Below, piece after piece: positions 36,336 to 42,873 of a stretch of DNA of 45,041 nt (the stretch's first letter is position 1; each line of letters opens with the position of its first letter). The translations under genes were made by a program, and so were the position numbers. The notes under the pieces were generated by a model, which was given only the letters and a program-made list of their open reading frames with translations, did no database searches and was not told where the DNA came from. This DNA is from an uncultured Corynebacterium sp. (GTDB lineage Bacteria; Actinomycetota; Actinomycetes; Mycobacteriales; Mycobacteriaceae): assembly GCF_946221155.1 (NCBI RefSeq), contig NZ_CAMIAN010000018.1:1-45041 (forward strand), read 5' to 3'.

Positions 36336-36719
36336 ATGGGAAACGAATCTTTTCTTTCCGGGCTCTTCGACGTTAGTTTTCAGAAGTACACGACTCGGTC
36401 GTTTCTGCGGGTGTTGTACATCATCGCCATGATCGTGATCGGTCTGTACTTGATATTTTCGCTGATCAGTACATGGACTGGCAGTAGCATTTTCGAATTC
36501 TCTGCTTCTAGTCAGGGCTCCAGTCAAGGAGCGAACACTGCGGAATACTCTTACGGTGCTGCCGATTCCGTTCCTGGCAAGCTGATCTCCACCTTGATTA
36601 CGATCGTTCAGTCGATCGCTAACTTGGCGGTTATCCGCATTTCCCTGGAGGTCTTCGCGGCACTGACCAACACTGCGGCCGCGTGGGGTCGCATCAAGCA
36701 GCGGGGCATGACTGTCTAG
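36336..36719 (+). CDS. Second DUF4282 membrane protein
   Basis: 127 residues. Same domain as its neighbour (SFLSGLFDVSFQKYTTRSFLR, two helices, VIRISLEVFAALTNT), but without the Gln-rich head; a Ser/Gly-rich loop of about 30 residues lies between the helices. The codon choice is less GC-rich than in the first copy. Tandem duplication followed by divergence is the likely origin; they may form a hetero-oligomer. Confidence 0.8.
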   Translation: MGNESFLSGLFDVSFQKYTTRSFLRVLYIIAMIVIGLYLIFSLISTWTGSSIFEFSASSQGSSQGANTAEYSYGAADSVPGKLISTLITIVQSIANLAVIRISLEVFAALTNTAAAWGRIKQRGMTV

Positions 36720-36752
36720 CTTGTCTTAGCTCGATCACCTGTGGGCAAGCGC

Positions 36753-36758
36753 TATACT
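36753..36758 (+). promoter_or_regulatory. -10 box for a leaderless recO transcript
   Basis: TATACT with eight bases to the ATG at 36767; there is no ribosome binding site. This spacing is usual for leaderless transcripts in corynebacteria. The -35 box is weak. Confidence 0.5.
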
Positions 36759-36766
36759 TGCTGCCT

Positions 36767-37528
36767 ATGAGTAGAAGGTCTCGTCCCAGCTTTCGGGACG
36801 AGGCCTTTGTGCTTCGCTCCTACAAGTTGGGCGAGGCCGACCTGATCCTCGTCCTACTCACCAAGGACAATGGCTTGATTCGCGCCGTAGCCAAGGGAAT
36901 CCGCAAGACCCGTTCCCGCTTTGGCGCTCGCCTAGACCGTTTTTCCCGCGTTGACGTGCAGATTTACCCAGGCCGCTCGTTGGCCAACGTCACCGATGCC
37001 GCCACCGTCGCCACCTACGCCTCGCCGATCGTCGCGGATGTCGATCGCTTCTACGCGGGCGCGGCGATGTTGGAGATGGCCCAGGTCTTTGCCGCCGAGC
37101 CATCGTCGGCGCACTCGATCTTTATTCTTCTGGACGCCGCACTCCAGCAGCTAGCCACCCAACTAACCACCCCAGCCCTCCCGCCGGTCAGCGTGGCCGA
37201 CGAGTTCGTGCTGCATGGCCTGGAAGTCGCAGGCTGGGAGCCCAGCCTGGTCGACTGCGCACAGTGCGGCAAGCACGGCCCCCACCGGGCGTTCCATCCA
37301 GGAGCCGGGGGTGCGGTGTGCGTGACGTGCAGGCCCCCGGGCGCGTTCACGCCCCCTTCGGCGGCGGTACACGCCCTGTGGCTGCTGAAGATGGGGCGTC
37401 ACGAACAAGCAGCCCGAGTATTCCGCGACCAGCAGGGGCAAGACATCGCGGCGCAATCGCACCGCCTGTTGCTGGCCCACGTGCGGCAGCAGCTGGAGGT
37501 AGGCTGCCCGGCTTACGCAGCGCTCTAG
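36767..37528 (+). CDS. recO: DNA repair protein RecO
   Basis: 253 residues. The N-terminal OB fold shows DEAFVLRSYKLGEADLILVLLT and GIRKTRSRFGARLDRFS. The zinc finger has Cys164, Cys167, Cys185 and Cys188 (CAQC and CVTC). RecO helps load RecA on gapped DNA with RecR and anneals strands. The frame is open further upstream, into the DUF4282 gene, but the start at 36767 fits both the family and the -10 box. uppS starts 33 bases downstream. Confidence 0.9.
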   Translation: MSRRSRPSFRDEAFVLRSYKLGEADLILVLLTKDNGLIRAVAKGIRKTRSRFGARLDRFSRVDVQIYPGRSLANVTDAATVATYASPIVADVDRFYAGAAMLEMAQVFAAEPSSAHSIFILLDAALQQLATQLTTPALPPVSVADEFVLHGLEVAGWEPSLVDCAQCGKHGPHRAFHPGAGGAVCVTCRPPGAFTPPSAAVHALWLLKMGRHEQAARVFRDQQGQDIAAQSHRLLLAHVRQQLEVGCPAYAAL

Positions 37529-37561
37529 GGGTAGTGGTGCGCGTGTGGCAAGATAGTACGG

Positions 37562-38311
37562 GTGAGTAGCACTGAATATCCGCACGTGGACCGTTCCGAG
37601 ATTCCGCCGGAGCTTCGCCCGAAGCACATTGCGCTGGTGATGGACGGCAACGGGCGCTGGGCCGAGGAACGCGGCATGGTCCGCACCGAGGGACACCGCC
37701 GCGGCGAGGCTGTGTTGATGTCTTTGGTAGAGGAGTGCATCGAGCTGGGTGTGGATTACCTCTCCGCCTATGCGTTCTCCACCGAAAACTGGCGCCGGTC
37801 GGCTGACGAGGTGCGCTTTTTGATGGGCTTCAACCGCGATGTACTGCGCCGACAGCGCGACTACCTGAACAGCCTGGGAGTGCGGATCCGCTGGGTGGGC
37901 CGCCGCCCGCGCCTGTGGCGCACCGTGATTGCGGAGCTGGAGCAGGCCGAAGAGCTGACGAAGAACAACACGACCATGACCTTGGGCATGTGCGTGAACT
38001 ACGGTGGCCGAGCGGAGATCGCGGACGCGGCACGCTGGATCGCCGAGGACGTGAAGGCCGGGAAGTTGAAGCCCCGGCAGGTGAACGAGAAGACGTTCGC
38101 CCGTTACTTGGACGAGCCGGACATGCCGGACGTGGACCTGTTCCTGCGGCCGTCGGGCGAGATGCGAACCTCGAACTTCCTGCCGTGGCAGTCCACCTAC
38201 GCGGAGATGGTGTACCAGGATGTGCTGTTCCCGGATTACACGCCGAACCACCTGCGGGCGGCGGTGCTGGAGTTTGCGAAGCGCGATAGGCGCTTTGGAG
38301 GTGTGAAGTGA
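37562..38311 (+). CDS. uppS: Polyprenyl (undecaprenyl/decaprenyl) diphosphate synthase
   Basis: 249 residues, GTG start. cis-prenyltransferase motifs: VMDGNGRWAEERG (Asp28), GHRRGEA, YAFSTENWRRS, and LFLRPSGEMRTSNFLPWQ. It extends prenyl diphosphate to the lipid carrier for peptidoglycan and arabinogalactan. Corynebacteriales generally have two such enzymes; the copy beside recO and era corresponds to the long-chain one of M. tuberculosis (Rv2361c), from memory. GTGA overlap with the following gene shows translational coupling. Confidence 0.9.
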   Translation: MSSTEYPHVDRSEIPPELRPKHIALVMDGNGRWAEERGMVRTEGHRRGEAVLMSLVEECIELGVDYLSAYAFSTENWRRSADEVRFLMGFNRDVLRRQRDYLNSLGVRIRWVGRRPRLWRTVIAELEQAEELTKNNTTMTLGMCVNYGGRAEIADAARWIAEDVKAGKLKPRQVNEKTFARYLDEPDMPDVDLFLRPSGEMRTSNFLPWQSTYAEMVYQDVLFPDYTPNHLRAAVLEFAKRDRRFGGVK

Positions 38312-39546
38312 GCGACGTGACCGGTGTAAACGGGGTAAACAGTGCAAACGGGGCGAACGAGGCAGGCACCACCGGGCAGCCTGACGAGCAGGCACCCGAG
38401 CAGCAGCTCGAGCAGACCGGGCAGCCGCAGCCGACGAAGCGCCAGATCGCACGTTGGCAGCAGTACCTGGCCAACGAGCGCGCAGAGGGGGCCGTATACC
38501 GCGAGCTGGCGCGCAAGAAAACCGGCGAGGAGCGTGCCATCTTGCTGGGGCTTGCAGAGGCAGAGGCTCGCCACGAGGCTTATTGGAAGAATCGCCTCGG
38601 CGAATACGTGGGCCTGCCGCGAAAGGCCAGCCTAGATACCCGCATGAAGGCGTGGATGGCGCGACGCTTCGGTTCGGTATTCGTGCTGGCCCTAATGCAA
38701 TCCTCGGAGCAGCGTAACGAATACATTTCTGATGATGACGCCGCCGACCAGCTGGCGGCGGATGAGGCGATTCACGCCGAGGTTGTTCGTGGCTTGGCCG
38801 CGCGCGGGCGCGCCCGCATGTCGGGCGATTTCCGGGCGGCGATCTTCGGCGCGAACGATGGCCTGGTTTCGAACCTGGCTCTGGTGTTGGGCATGGTCGG
38901 CACGGGTGGGTCTTCTCACCTGGTGCTGGTCACCGGTATCGCCGGCTTGTTAGCCGGCGCGCTGTCGATGGCTGCGGGCGAGTACGTATCCGTGACCTCG
39001 CAGAAGGAACTGCTGGGCGCGAATGCCCCGGATCCGAATGCTAGCCGTTCGCTACCGAACCTGGACGTGAACCAGAACGAGCTGGCGCTGGTGTACCGTG
39101 CTCGCGGCATGAGCGAGCAGGAGGCTGCCGACCGAGCCCGCCGCGTTTTCGATTCCATCATCGAGACGAACCAGCCGGTGGGGGAGCAGGCCTTCGATGC
39201 GGAGAAGGTCGGTACCGTGTCCGCGCAGGGCGCCGGAGAGAACATGGTGGAGCACGCGGCCCCCGAACACGAGGATGCCGGCTCTGGCTTGTCCGCCGCG
39301 ATCTCCAGCTTCTTCTGCTTCGCGGTCGGCGCGTTAATTCCGGTGCTGCCGTACATCTTCGGTCTGTCCGGTTCCACAGCGGCGATTGTCTCCTGCGTGA
39401 TGGTGGGGCTGGCCTTGATGTTTACCGGCTCTGTGGTGGGCCTTTTGTCTGGTGTGGGGCCGGGCCGACGCGCCTTGTGTCAATTAATCATTGGCTTCGG
39501 CGCAGCCGGGGCGACGTACCTGCTCGGGTCGCTGTTTAACGTCTAG
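38308..39546 (+). CDS. Ferritin-like/VIT1 fusion, membrane iron transporter
   Basis: 412 residues. Residues 1-45 are a flexible Gln/Asn-rich head. Residues about 48-165 are ferritin-like: NERAEGAVYREL, EAEARHEAYW and DEAIHAEVV hold the iron-ligand pattern (Glu, ExxH, ExxH). Residues about 172-412 are the VIT1/CCC1 domain with five membrane helices (FGANDGLVSNLALVLGM, MAAGEYVSVTSQKE, and FFCFAVGALIPVLPYI). This layout matches MbfA-type proteins, which export iron in alphaproteobacteria. Start codon GTG at 38308 overlaps the uppS stop. It ends 34 bases before the convergent zur. Confidence 0.85.
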   Translation: MSDVTGVNGVNSANGANEAGTTGQPDEQAPEQQLEQTGQPQPTKRQIARWQQYLANERAEGAVYRELARKKTGEERAILLGLAEAEARHEAYWKNRLGEYVGLPRKASLDTRMKAWMARRFGSVFVLALMQSSEQRNEYISDDDAADQLAADEAIHAEVVRGLAARGRARMSGDFRAAIFGANDGLVSNLALVLGMVGTGGSSHLVLVTGIAGLLAGALSMAAGEYVSVTSQKELLGANAPDPNASRSLPNLDVNQNELALVYRARGMSEQEAADRARRVFDSIIETNQPVGEQAFDAEKVGTVSAQGAGENMVEHAAPEHEDAGSGLSAAISSFFCFAVGALIPVLPYIFGLSGSTAAIVSCVMVGLALMFTGSVVGLLSGVGPGRRALCQLIIGFGAAGATYLLGSLFNV

Positions 39547-39580
39547 CTCTAGATCTGAGCCCGCAGCTAGCTGTGGCTGG

Positions 39581-40012
39581 CTAGCTGGCGGACTTCTTTT
39601 GGCAGTCCCCGCACAGGCCGAAAATTTCGGCAGTGTGGCCGGACTTCTCGTAGCCAAACTTCTTGGCAGTCTCCGCAGCCCAGTCTTCGACGGGGCCGCC
39701 GTCGATCTCCACGGTGCGGCGGCACGAGGTGCACACCAAGTGATGGTGGTGGTCATCGGTGGCACAGGCGCGGTAAAGGGTTTCCCCGGAATCGTCGTAG
39801 AGCGTATCGATCGCGCCGGCTTCCGCCATTTGCTGCAGCGTCCGGTACACGGTGGTCAGACCAACCTTGTGGTCCTGGGCTACGAGCTTCTGGTGGATGT
39901 CTTGGGCACTACTGAACGTGGTGAGCCCCTCCAGTAGCTCCGCAACTGCGCGCCGCTGGCGGGTGTTGCGCTGGCCGATTTTGGGAAGTTTGTTGGTAGC
40001 TGGGGTGCTCAC
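39581..40012 (-). CDS. zur: Fur-family regulator, probably Zur
   Basis: 143 residues, GTG start, with AAGGAG about 11 bases upstream. DNA-binding winged helix: VGLTTVYRTLQQMAEAGAID. Metal ligands: DDHHHHLVCTSC (His88-91, Cys94, Cys97) and CGDC (Cys134, Cys137) for the structural zinc. The position beside glyS is that of zur in C. glutamicum. In that species a small ArsR-type gene (znr) precedes zur; I see none here. It should repress zinc uptake genes when zinc is plentiful. Confidence 0.85.
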   Translation of the reverse strand: MSTPATNKLPKIGQRNTRQRRAVAELLEGLTTFSSAQDIHQKLVAQDHKVGLTTVYRTLQQMAEAGAIDTLYDDSGETLYRACATDDHHHHLVCTSCRRTVEIDGGPVEDWAAETAKKFGYEKSGHTAEIFGLCGDCQKKSAS

Positions 40013-40028
40013 GGTGAGCTCGCTCCTT

Positions 40029-40094
40029 GTGCTCTATTGGTGCTCTAAATGCGCTCTGTATGTGCTGTTGATGTGTGTTGCGTGCTTGATTAAT
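40029..40094 (-). repeat. 11-bp periodic repeat array upstream of zur
   Basis: Five or six adjacent 11-base units begin 17 bases upstream of the zur start codon: GTGCTCTATTG, GTGCTCTAAAT, GCGCTCTGTAT, GTGCTGTTGAT, GTGTGTTGCGT, then the weaker GCTTGATTAAT. Eleven bases are about one helical turn, so a protein could bind along one face. A palindrome GCAGGTAACCTGC (40107-40119) lies just beyond it. Confidence 0.5.
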
Positions 40095-40106
40095 GGTGCT
40101 TCTACG

Positions 40107-40223
40107 GCAGGTAACCTGCGGTGACCATCCACATTAGGGCTCCTGCCGGCAATTTTCAATAAGCTTTCGATAAGTCCTTCTAAGGCGCGGCGCGGGCGGT
40201 GTAGAGGCCACCCCGGCCGGGGT
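40107..40223. other. zur upstream region with two palindromes
   Basis: Between zur and the 6C RNA promoter I see no gene. It holds two perfect palindromes: GCAGGTAACCTGC (40107-40119) and ACCCCGGCCGGGGT (40210-40223). Either might be an operator. I find no convincing AT-rich Zur box. Confidence 0.3.
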
Positions 40224-40279
40224 CCATATGCAACTGTGGCGGGGCGGAAAAATATGCCCAAATAATGTGCTTCGGACGC

Positions 40280-40309
40280 TTGACTTTCTAGAAACCCCCG
40301 GGCTAGATT
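40280..40309 (+). promoter_or_regulatory. Promoter of the 6C RNA
   Basis: TTGACT (40280-40285), an 18-base spacer and TAGATT (40304-40309). Transcription would begin around 40316, exactly where the first stem of the 6C RNA starts. Confidence 0.65.
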
Positions 40310-40315
40310 TGAGGC

Positions 40316-40448
40316 AGTTCCCTTGGGAGCATGCGTAATCCCCCCCCTCGCAGCTTCCAGATAAAGGGAACAGGCCCCATTCTCTTCGTGAGGAAAGCGT
40401 GGCCGGAACCCGCGGTATTTACCCCCCCCTAACCGCGGGTTCTTTTTT
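40316..40448 (+). ncRNA. 6C RNA
   Basis: Two stem-loops, each showing a run of eight C in its loop, are the hallmark of the actinobacterial 6C RNA. First stem-loop: outer pair GTTCCCTT (40317-40324) and AAGGGAAC (40364-40371), inner pair around GAGCATGCG and CGCAGCTTC, C-run at 40340-40347. Second: GAACCCGCGG (40406-40415) and CCGCGGGTTC (40433-40442), C-run at 40422-40429, followed by six T, so it is also the terminator. A promoter lies directly in front. The 6C RNA of C. glutamicum has been tied to DNA-damage response and cell division; the C-rich loops are thought to pair with G-rich mRNA starts. Confidence 0.85.
40406..40448 (+). terminator. Intrinsic terminator, second hairpin of the 6C RNA
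   Basis: Perfect 10-bp GC-rich stem (40406-40415 with 40433-40442), loop with eight C, and TTTTTT at 40443-40448. No protein gene ends upstream on this strand; the hairpin belongs to the 6C RNA and insulates glyS from it. Confidence 0.85.
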
Positions 40449-40504
40449 ATCTTCACCCATTTTTGGTGACGCCCCCTTCGGTTGGCTGCAGTGGTGGTTG
40501 TGGT

Positions 40505-40544
40505 GACATACAGCGACATGTGGCGACATATATCGACACACACC
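40505..40544. repeat. Four 10-bp tandem repeats upstream of glyS
   Basis: GACATACAGC, GACATGTGGC, GACATATATC and GACACACACC follow one another without gaps. Each begins with GACA and ends with C, and varies in between. The array ends about 30 bases before the -35 box of glyS. Repeats of one helical turn in this place suggest binding of a regulator. Confidence 0.5.
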
Positions 40545-40572
40545 GTCACGCTTGGCGCTCCCACCCCGACCG

Positions 40573-40600
40573 TTGGCTTTCACCTTGAACGGGTTAGAAT
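40573..40600 (+). promoter_or_regulatory. Probable glyS promoter
   Basis: TTGGCT (40573-40578), 16 bases, TAGAAT (40595-40600). A second possibility is TTGAAC at 40585 with ACAATA 17 bases on. Either leaves a leader of about 50-70 bases before the ATG at 40674. Confidence 0.5.
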
Positions 40601-40673
40601 ATTGGGCACAATAGCTGGAAAGCGAAACCTGCATTTCTTGCACGCACACCTCGACCAAGGAGACACGCCAACC

Positions 40674-42053
40674 ATGGCAAGCACCATTGATTCCGTCGTC
40701 AACCTAGCCAAGCGCAGGGGGCTGGTGTATCCCTGCGGCGAGATCTACGGTGGCACCCGCTCTGCCTGGGATTACGGTCCGCTGGGCGTGGAGCTGAAGG
40801 AGAACATCAAGCGCCAGTGGTGGCGCCACATGGTTACTTCCCGTCGCGACGTTGTTGGCCTGGATTCCTCCGTGATCCTGCCGAAGCGCGTTTGGGAGGT
40901 CTCCGGCCACGTCGAGGTATTCACCGACCCGCTGGTTGAGTCCCTGCACACCCACAAGCGCTACCGCGCGGATCACCTGCTGGAGGCTTACGAGGAGAAG
41001 CACGGCCACCCACCGGCAAACGGTTTGGCCGACATCAACGATCCGGAGACCGGCCAGCCCGGCGCTTGGACCGAGCCGAAGGCCTTCTCCGGTCTGCTGA
41101 AGACCTTCCTGGGGCCTGTGGATGACAAGGAGGGCCTGCACTACCTGCGCCCGGAGACTGCGCAGGGTATCTTCACGAACTTCAAGAACGTGATGACCAC
41201 CTCCCGCCAGAAGCCGCCGTTCGGCATTGCGCAGGTCGGTAAGTCCTTCCGCAACGAGATCACCCCGGGTAACTTCATCTTCCGCACCCGTGAGTTCGAG
41301 CAGATGGAGATGGAGTTCTTCGTCAAGCCAGGCGAGGACGAAGAGTGGCACCAGTACTGGATCGACGATCGCCACCAGTGGTACATCGACTTGGGCATTA
41401 ACCCCGATAACCTGCGTCTTTACGAACACCCGAAGGAGAAGCTGTCCCACTACTCCAAGCGCACCGTGGACGTGGAGTACGCCTTCCACTTCAACGGCTC
41501 CAAGTGGGGTGAGCTCGAGGGTGTGGCTAACCGCACCGACTACGACCTGCGCGTTCACTCTGAGGGTTCGGGCGAGGACCTCAGCTACTATGACCAGGCT
41601 GCGGACGAGCGTTGGATCCCGTACACCATCGAGCCTGCCGCAGGCCTCGGCCGTGCGATGATGGCCTTCCTTGTTGACGCCTACACGGAAGAGGAAGTAC
41701 CGAATGCGAAGGGTGGCACGGATACCCGCACGGTGCTGAAGCTGGACCGTCGCCTAGCTCCCGTCAAGATCGCCGTTCTGCCTCTGTCCAAGAAGGAAAC
41801 GCTGACTCCGACCGCGGAGAAGATCGCCGGCCAGCTGCGTGGCTTCTGGAACGTGGATTACGACACCTCCGGCGCTATCGGTCGCCGCTACCGTCGTCAG
41901 GATGAGATCGGCACGCCTTTCTGTGTGACCGTCGACTTCGACACTCTCGAGGACAACGCCGTGACTGTGCGTGAGCGTGACACGATGGAGCAGGAGCGCA
42001 TCAAGATCGAGGATCTGCAGAGCTACTTCGCTGAGCGACTGGCGGGCTGCTAA
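40674..42053 (+). CDS. glyS: Glycine--tRNA ligase
   Basis: 459 residues, the single-chain (alpha2) class II type found in actinobacteria. It begins DSVVNLAKRRGLVYPCGEIYGG and has the catalytic motifs RNEITPGNFIFRTREFEQMEMEFF and, later, the C-terminal anticodon-binding domain with APVKIAVLPLSKKE. It charges tRNA-Gly. AAGGAG precedes the ATG at a good distance; the frame is open further upstream, but that part lies across the promoter. A small gene follows two bases after the stop. Confidence 0.95.
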   Translation: MASTIDSVVNLAKRRGLVYPCGEIYGGTRSAWDYGPLGVELKENIKRQWWRHMVTSRRDVVGLDSSVILPKRVWEVSGHVEVFTDPLVESLHTHKRYRADHLLEAYEEKHGHPPANGLADINDPETGQPGAWTEPKAFSGLLKTFLGPVDDKEGLHYLRPETAQGIFTNFKNVMTTSRQKPPFGIAQVGKSFRNEITPGNFIFRTREFEQMEMEFFVKPGEDEEWHQYWIDDRHQWYIDLGINPDNLRLYEHPKEKLSHYSKRTVDVEYAFHFNGSKWGELEGVANRTDYDLRVHSEGSGEDLSYYDQAADERWIPYTIEPAAGLGRAMMAFLVDAYTEEEVPNAKGGTDTRTVLKLDRRLAPVKIAVLPLSKKETLTPTAEKIAGQLRGFWNVDYDTSGAIGRRYRRQDEIGTPFCVTVDFDTLEDNAVTVRERDTMEQERIKIEDLQSYFAERLAGC

Positions 42054-42055
42054 GT

Positions 42056-42679
42056 ATGTCGAGTGACATCCGCTGGGGTTTGCCGAGTGACGGGCACACG
42101 TTCCCCATCTATGAAGGTCCCAGCAATGACCTTGTGAAGGTGGCGGAGTTCGCCGACGAGCGCGGCGTCACCAACATCCGCTTCGGTGGCGACACGTGGC
42201 AGCTGAGCGGCCCCGACGACACTAACGCCAGTAGTGGCGCCTCGGCTGCCGACGATGCCGCTGACGGTGAGTCGCGCGGTGATGGCGTCACAAAGAATGG
42301 CTGCACTGCTTCGGCGACGACCCAGACGGGCACCTGGACGGTGACCGGCAACGGCAAGAGCTTCGGCAAGTCGGACCGCTACGAGGTGCAGGCTGACCGG
42401 CACCACGTGACGATCATTGCGGAGACGAAGAAGAACTTCGTGCTGGACATCGACGGCGAGAAGGTAGGGCAGTTCACCAGCGAGAACCGTGGCCTGCGGA
42501 ACCTTCACGTGGAGTTCGAGGGCGCGGGCGAGAAGCTGCCGATCGATGTGCGCGTGTTTATTTCCTGGGCGGCGCGGCTGTGCATGGAGACAAGGATGAT
42601 CAGTTCTTCGTGGGCAGTTACTATTGCGCTGTTGCTGTGCATCCCGATCGTGGTGCTCTACTGGATTGGGTTTATCTAG
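42056..42679 (+). CDS. Hypothetical protein, beta-rich with C-terminal membrane anchor
   Basis: 207 residues, starting two bases after the glyS stop codon, so translation is likely coupled. Residues 1-55 and 85-165 look like beta-sheet (TWTVTGNGKSFGKSDRYEVQAD, then VTIIAETKKNFVLDIDGEKVG). A spacer of Ser/Ala/Asp/Gly lies at about 55-78. One hydrophobic helix at about 185-206 ends the protein, as in tail-anchored proteins. No family recognised; the beta part faintly resembles the Tubby/LURP-like fold. Its tie to glyS may be for expression only. Confidence 0.65.
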   Translation: MSSDIRWGLPSDGHTFPIYEGPSNDLVKVAEFADERGVTNIRFGGDTWQLSGPDDTNASSGASAADDAADGESRGDGVTKNGCTASATTQTGTWTVTGNGKSFGKSDRYEVQADRHHVTIIAETKKNFVLDIDGEKVGQFTSENRGLRNLHVEFEGAGEKLPIDVRVFISWAARLCMETRMISSSWAVTIALLLCIPIVVLYWIGFI

Positions 42680-42704
42680 AAACCTGATTGAGTTTGGTTT
42701 TTTT
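42680..42704 (+). terminator. Weak terminator after the glyS-linked gene
   Basis: AAACC and GGTTT form a 5-bp stem over an 11-base loop, with seven T at 42698-42704. A run of nine G (42705-42713) follows. The stem is short, so termination may be partial. Confidence 0.35.
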
Positions 42705-42772
42705 GGGGGGGGGATTTGGGGCATCTCAAAACTGCATGTCGAGTGTTTGTCTGAGCTAAACAGGTAGTAAGA

Positions 42773-42812
42773 GTTCAACTCTCGTTAACCTTCTGTTCAA
42801 CATTAAAACTCG
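42773..42812 (+). promoter_or_regulatory. PHO-box-like array upstream of the phosphate transporter
   Basis: Units repeat every 11 bases: GTTCAAC (42773-42779), GTTAACC (42784-42790), GTTCAAC (42795-42801), with four variable bases between them; AAACTCG (42806-42812) may be a degenerate fourth. The PHO box of Streptomyces consists of GTTCACC-like 7-mers with four-base gaps, bound by PhoP. The array lies about 60-100 bases before the start codon of a Pit transporter, so phosphate control by a PhoP/PhoR-type regulator is likely. Confidence 0.65.
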
Positions 42813-42873
42813 TTCTTTTTACCTCCATCGGACAAGGTGGCTCTGTCTGACATCTTGACGTTTTGGAGGAATC

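Noticed and set aside
40034..40564. A 176-codon open frame on the minus strand between zur and glyS
   Set aside because: It runs antisense through the 6C RNA and the repeat arrays, has an odd amino acid mixture and no start signal; GC-rich DNA leaves such frames open by chance.
40449..40673. T-box riboswitch for glyS
   Set aside because: I see no T-box sequence or specifier stem, and the terminator upstream belongs to the 6C RNA with its own promoter.
42705..42713. A second run of nine G, possible phase-variable site
   Set aside because: It is intergenic, after a weak terminator and 60 bases before the PHO-box-like array, so slippage would change no reading frame; it could still alter spacing.
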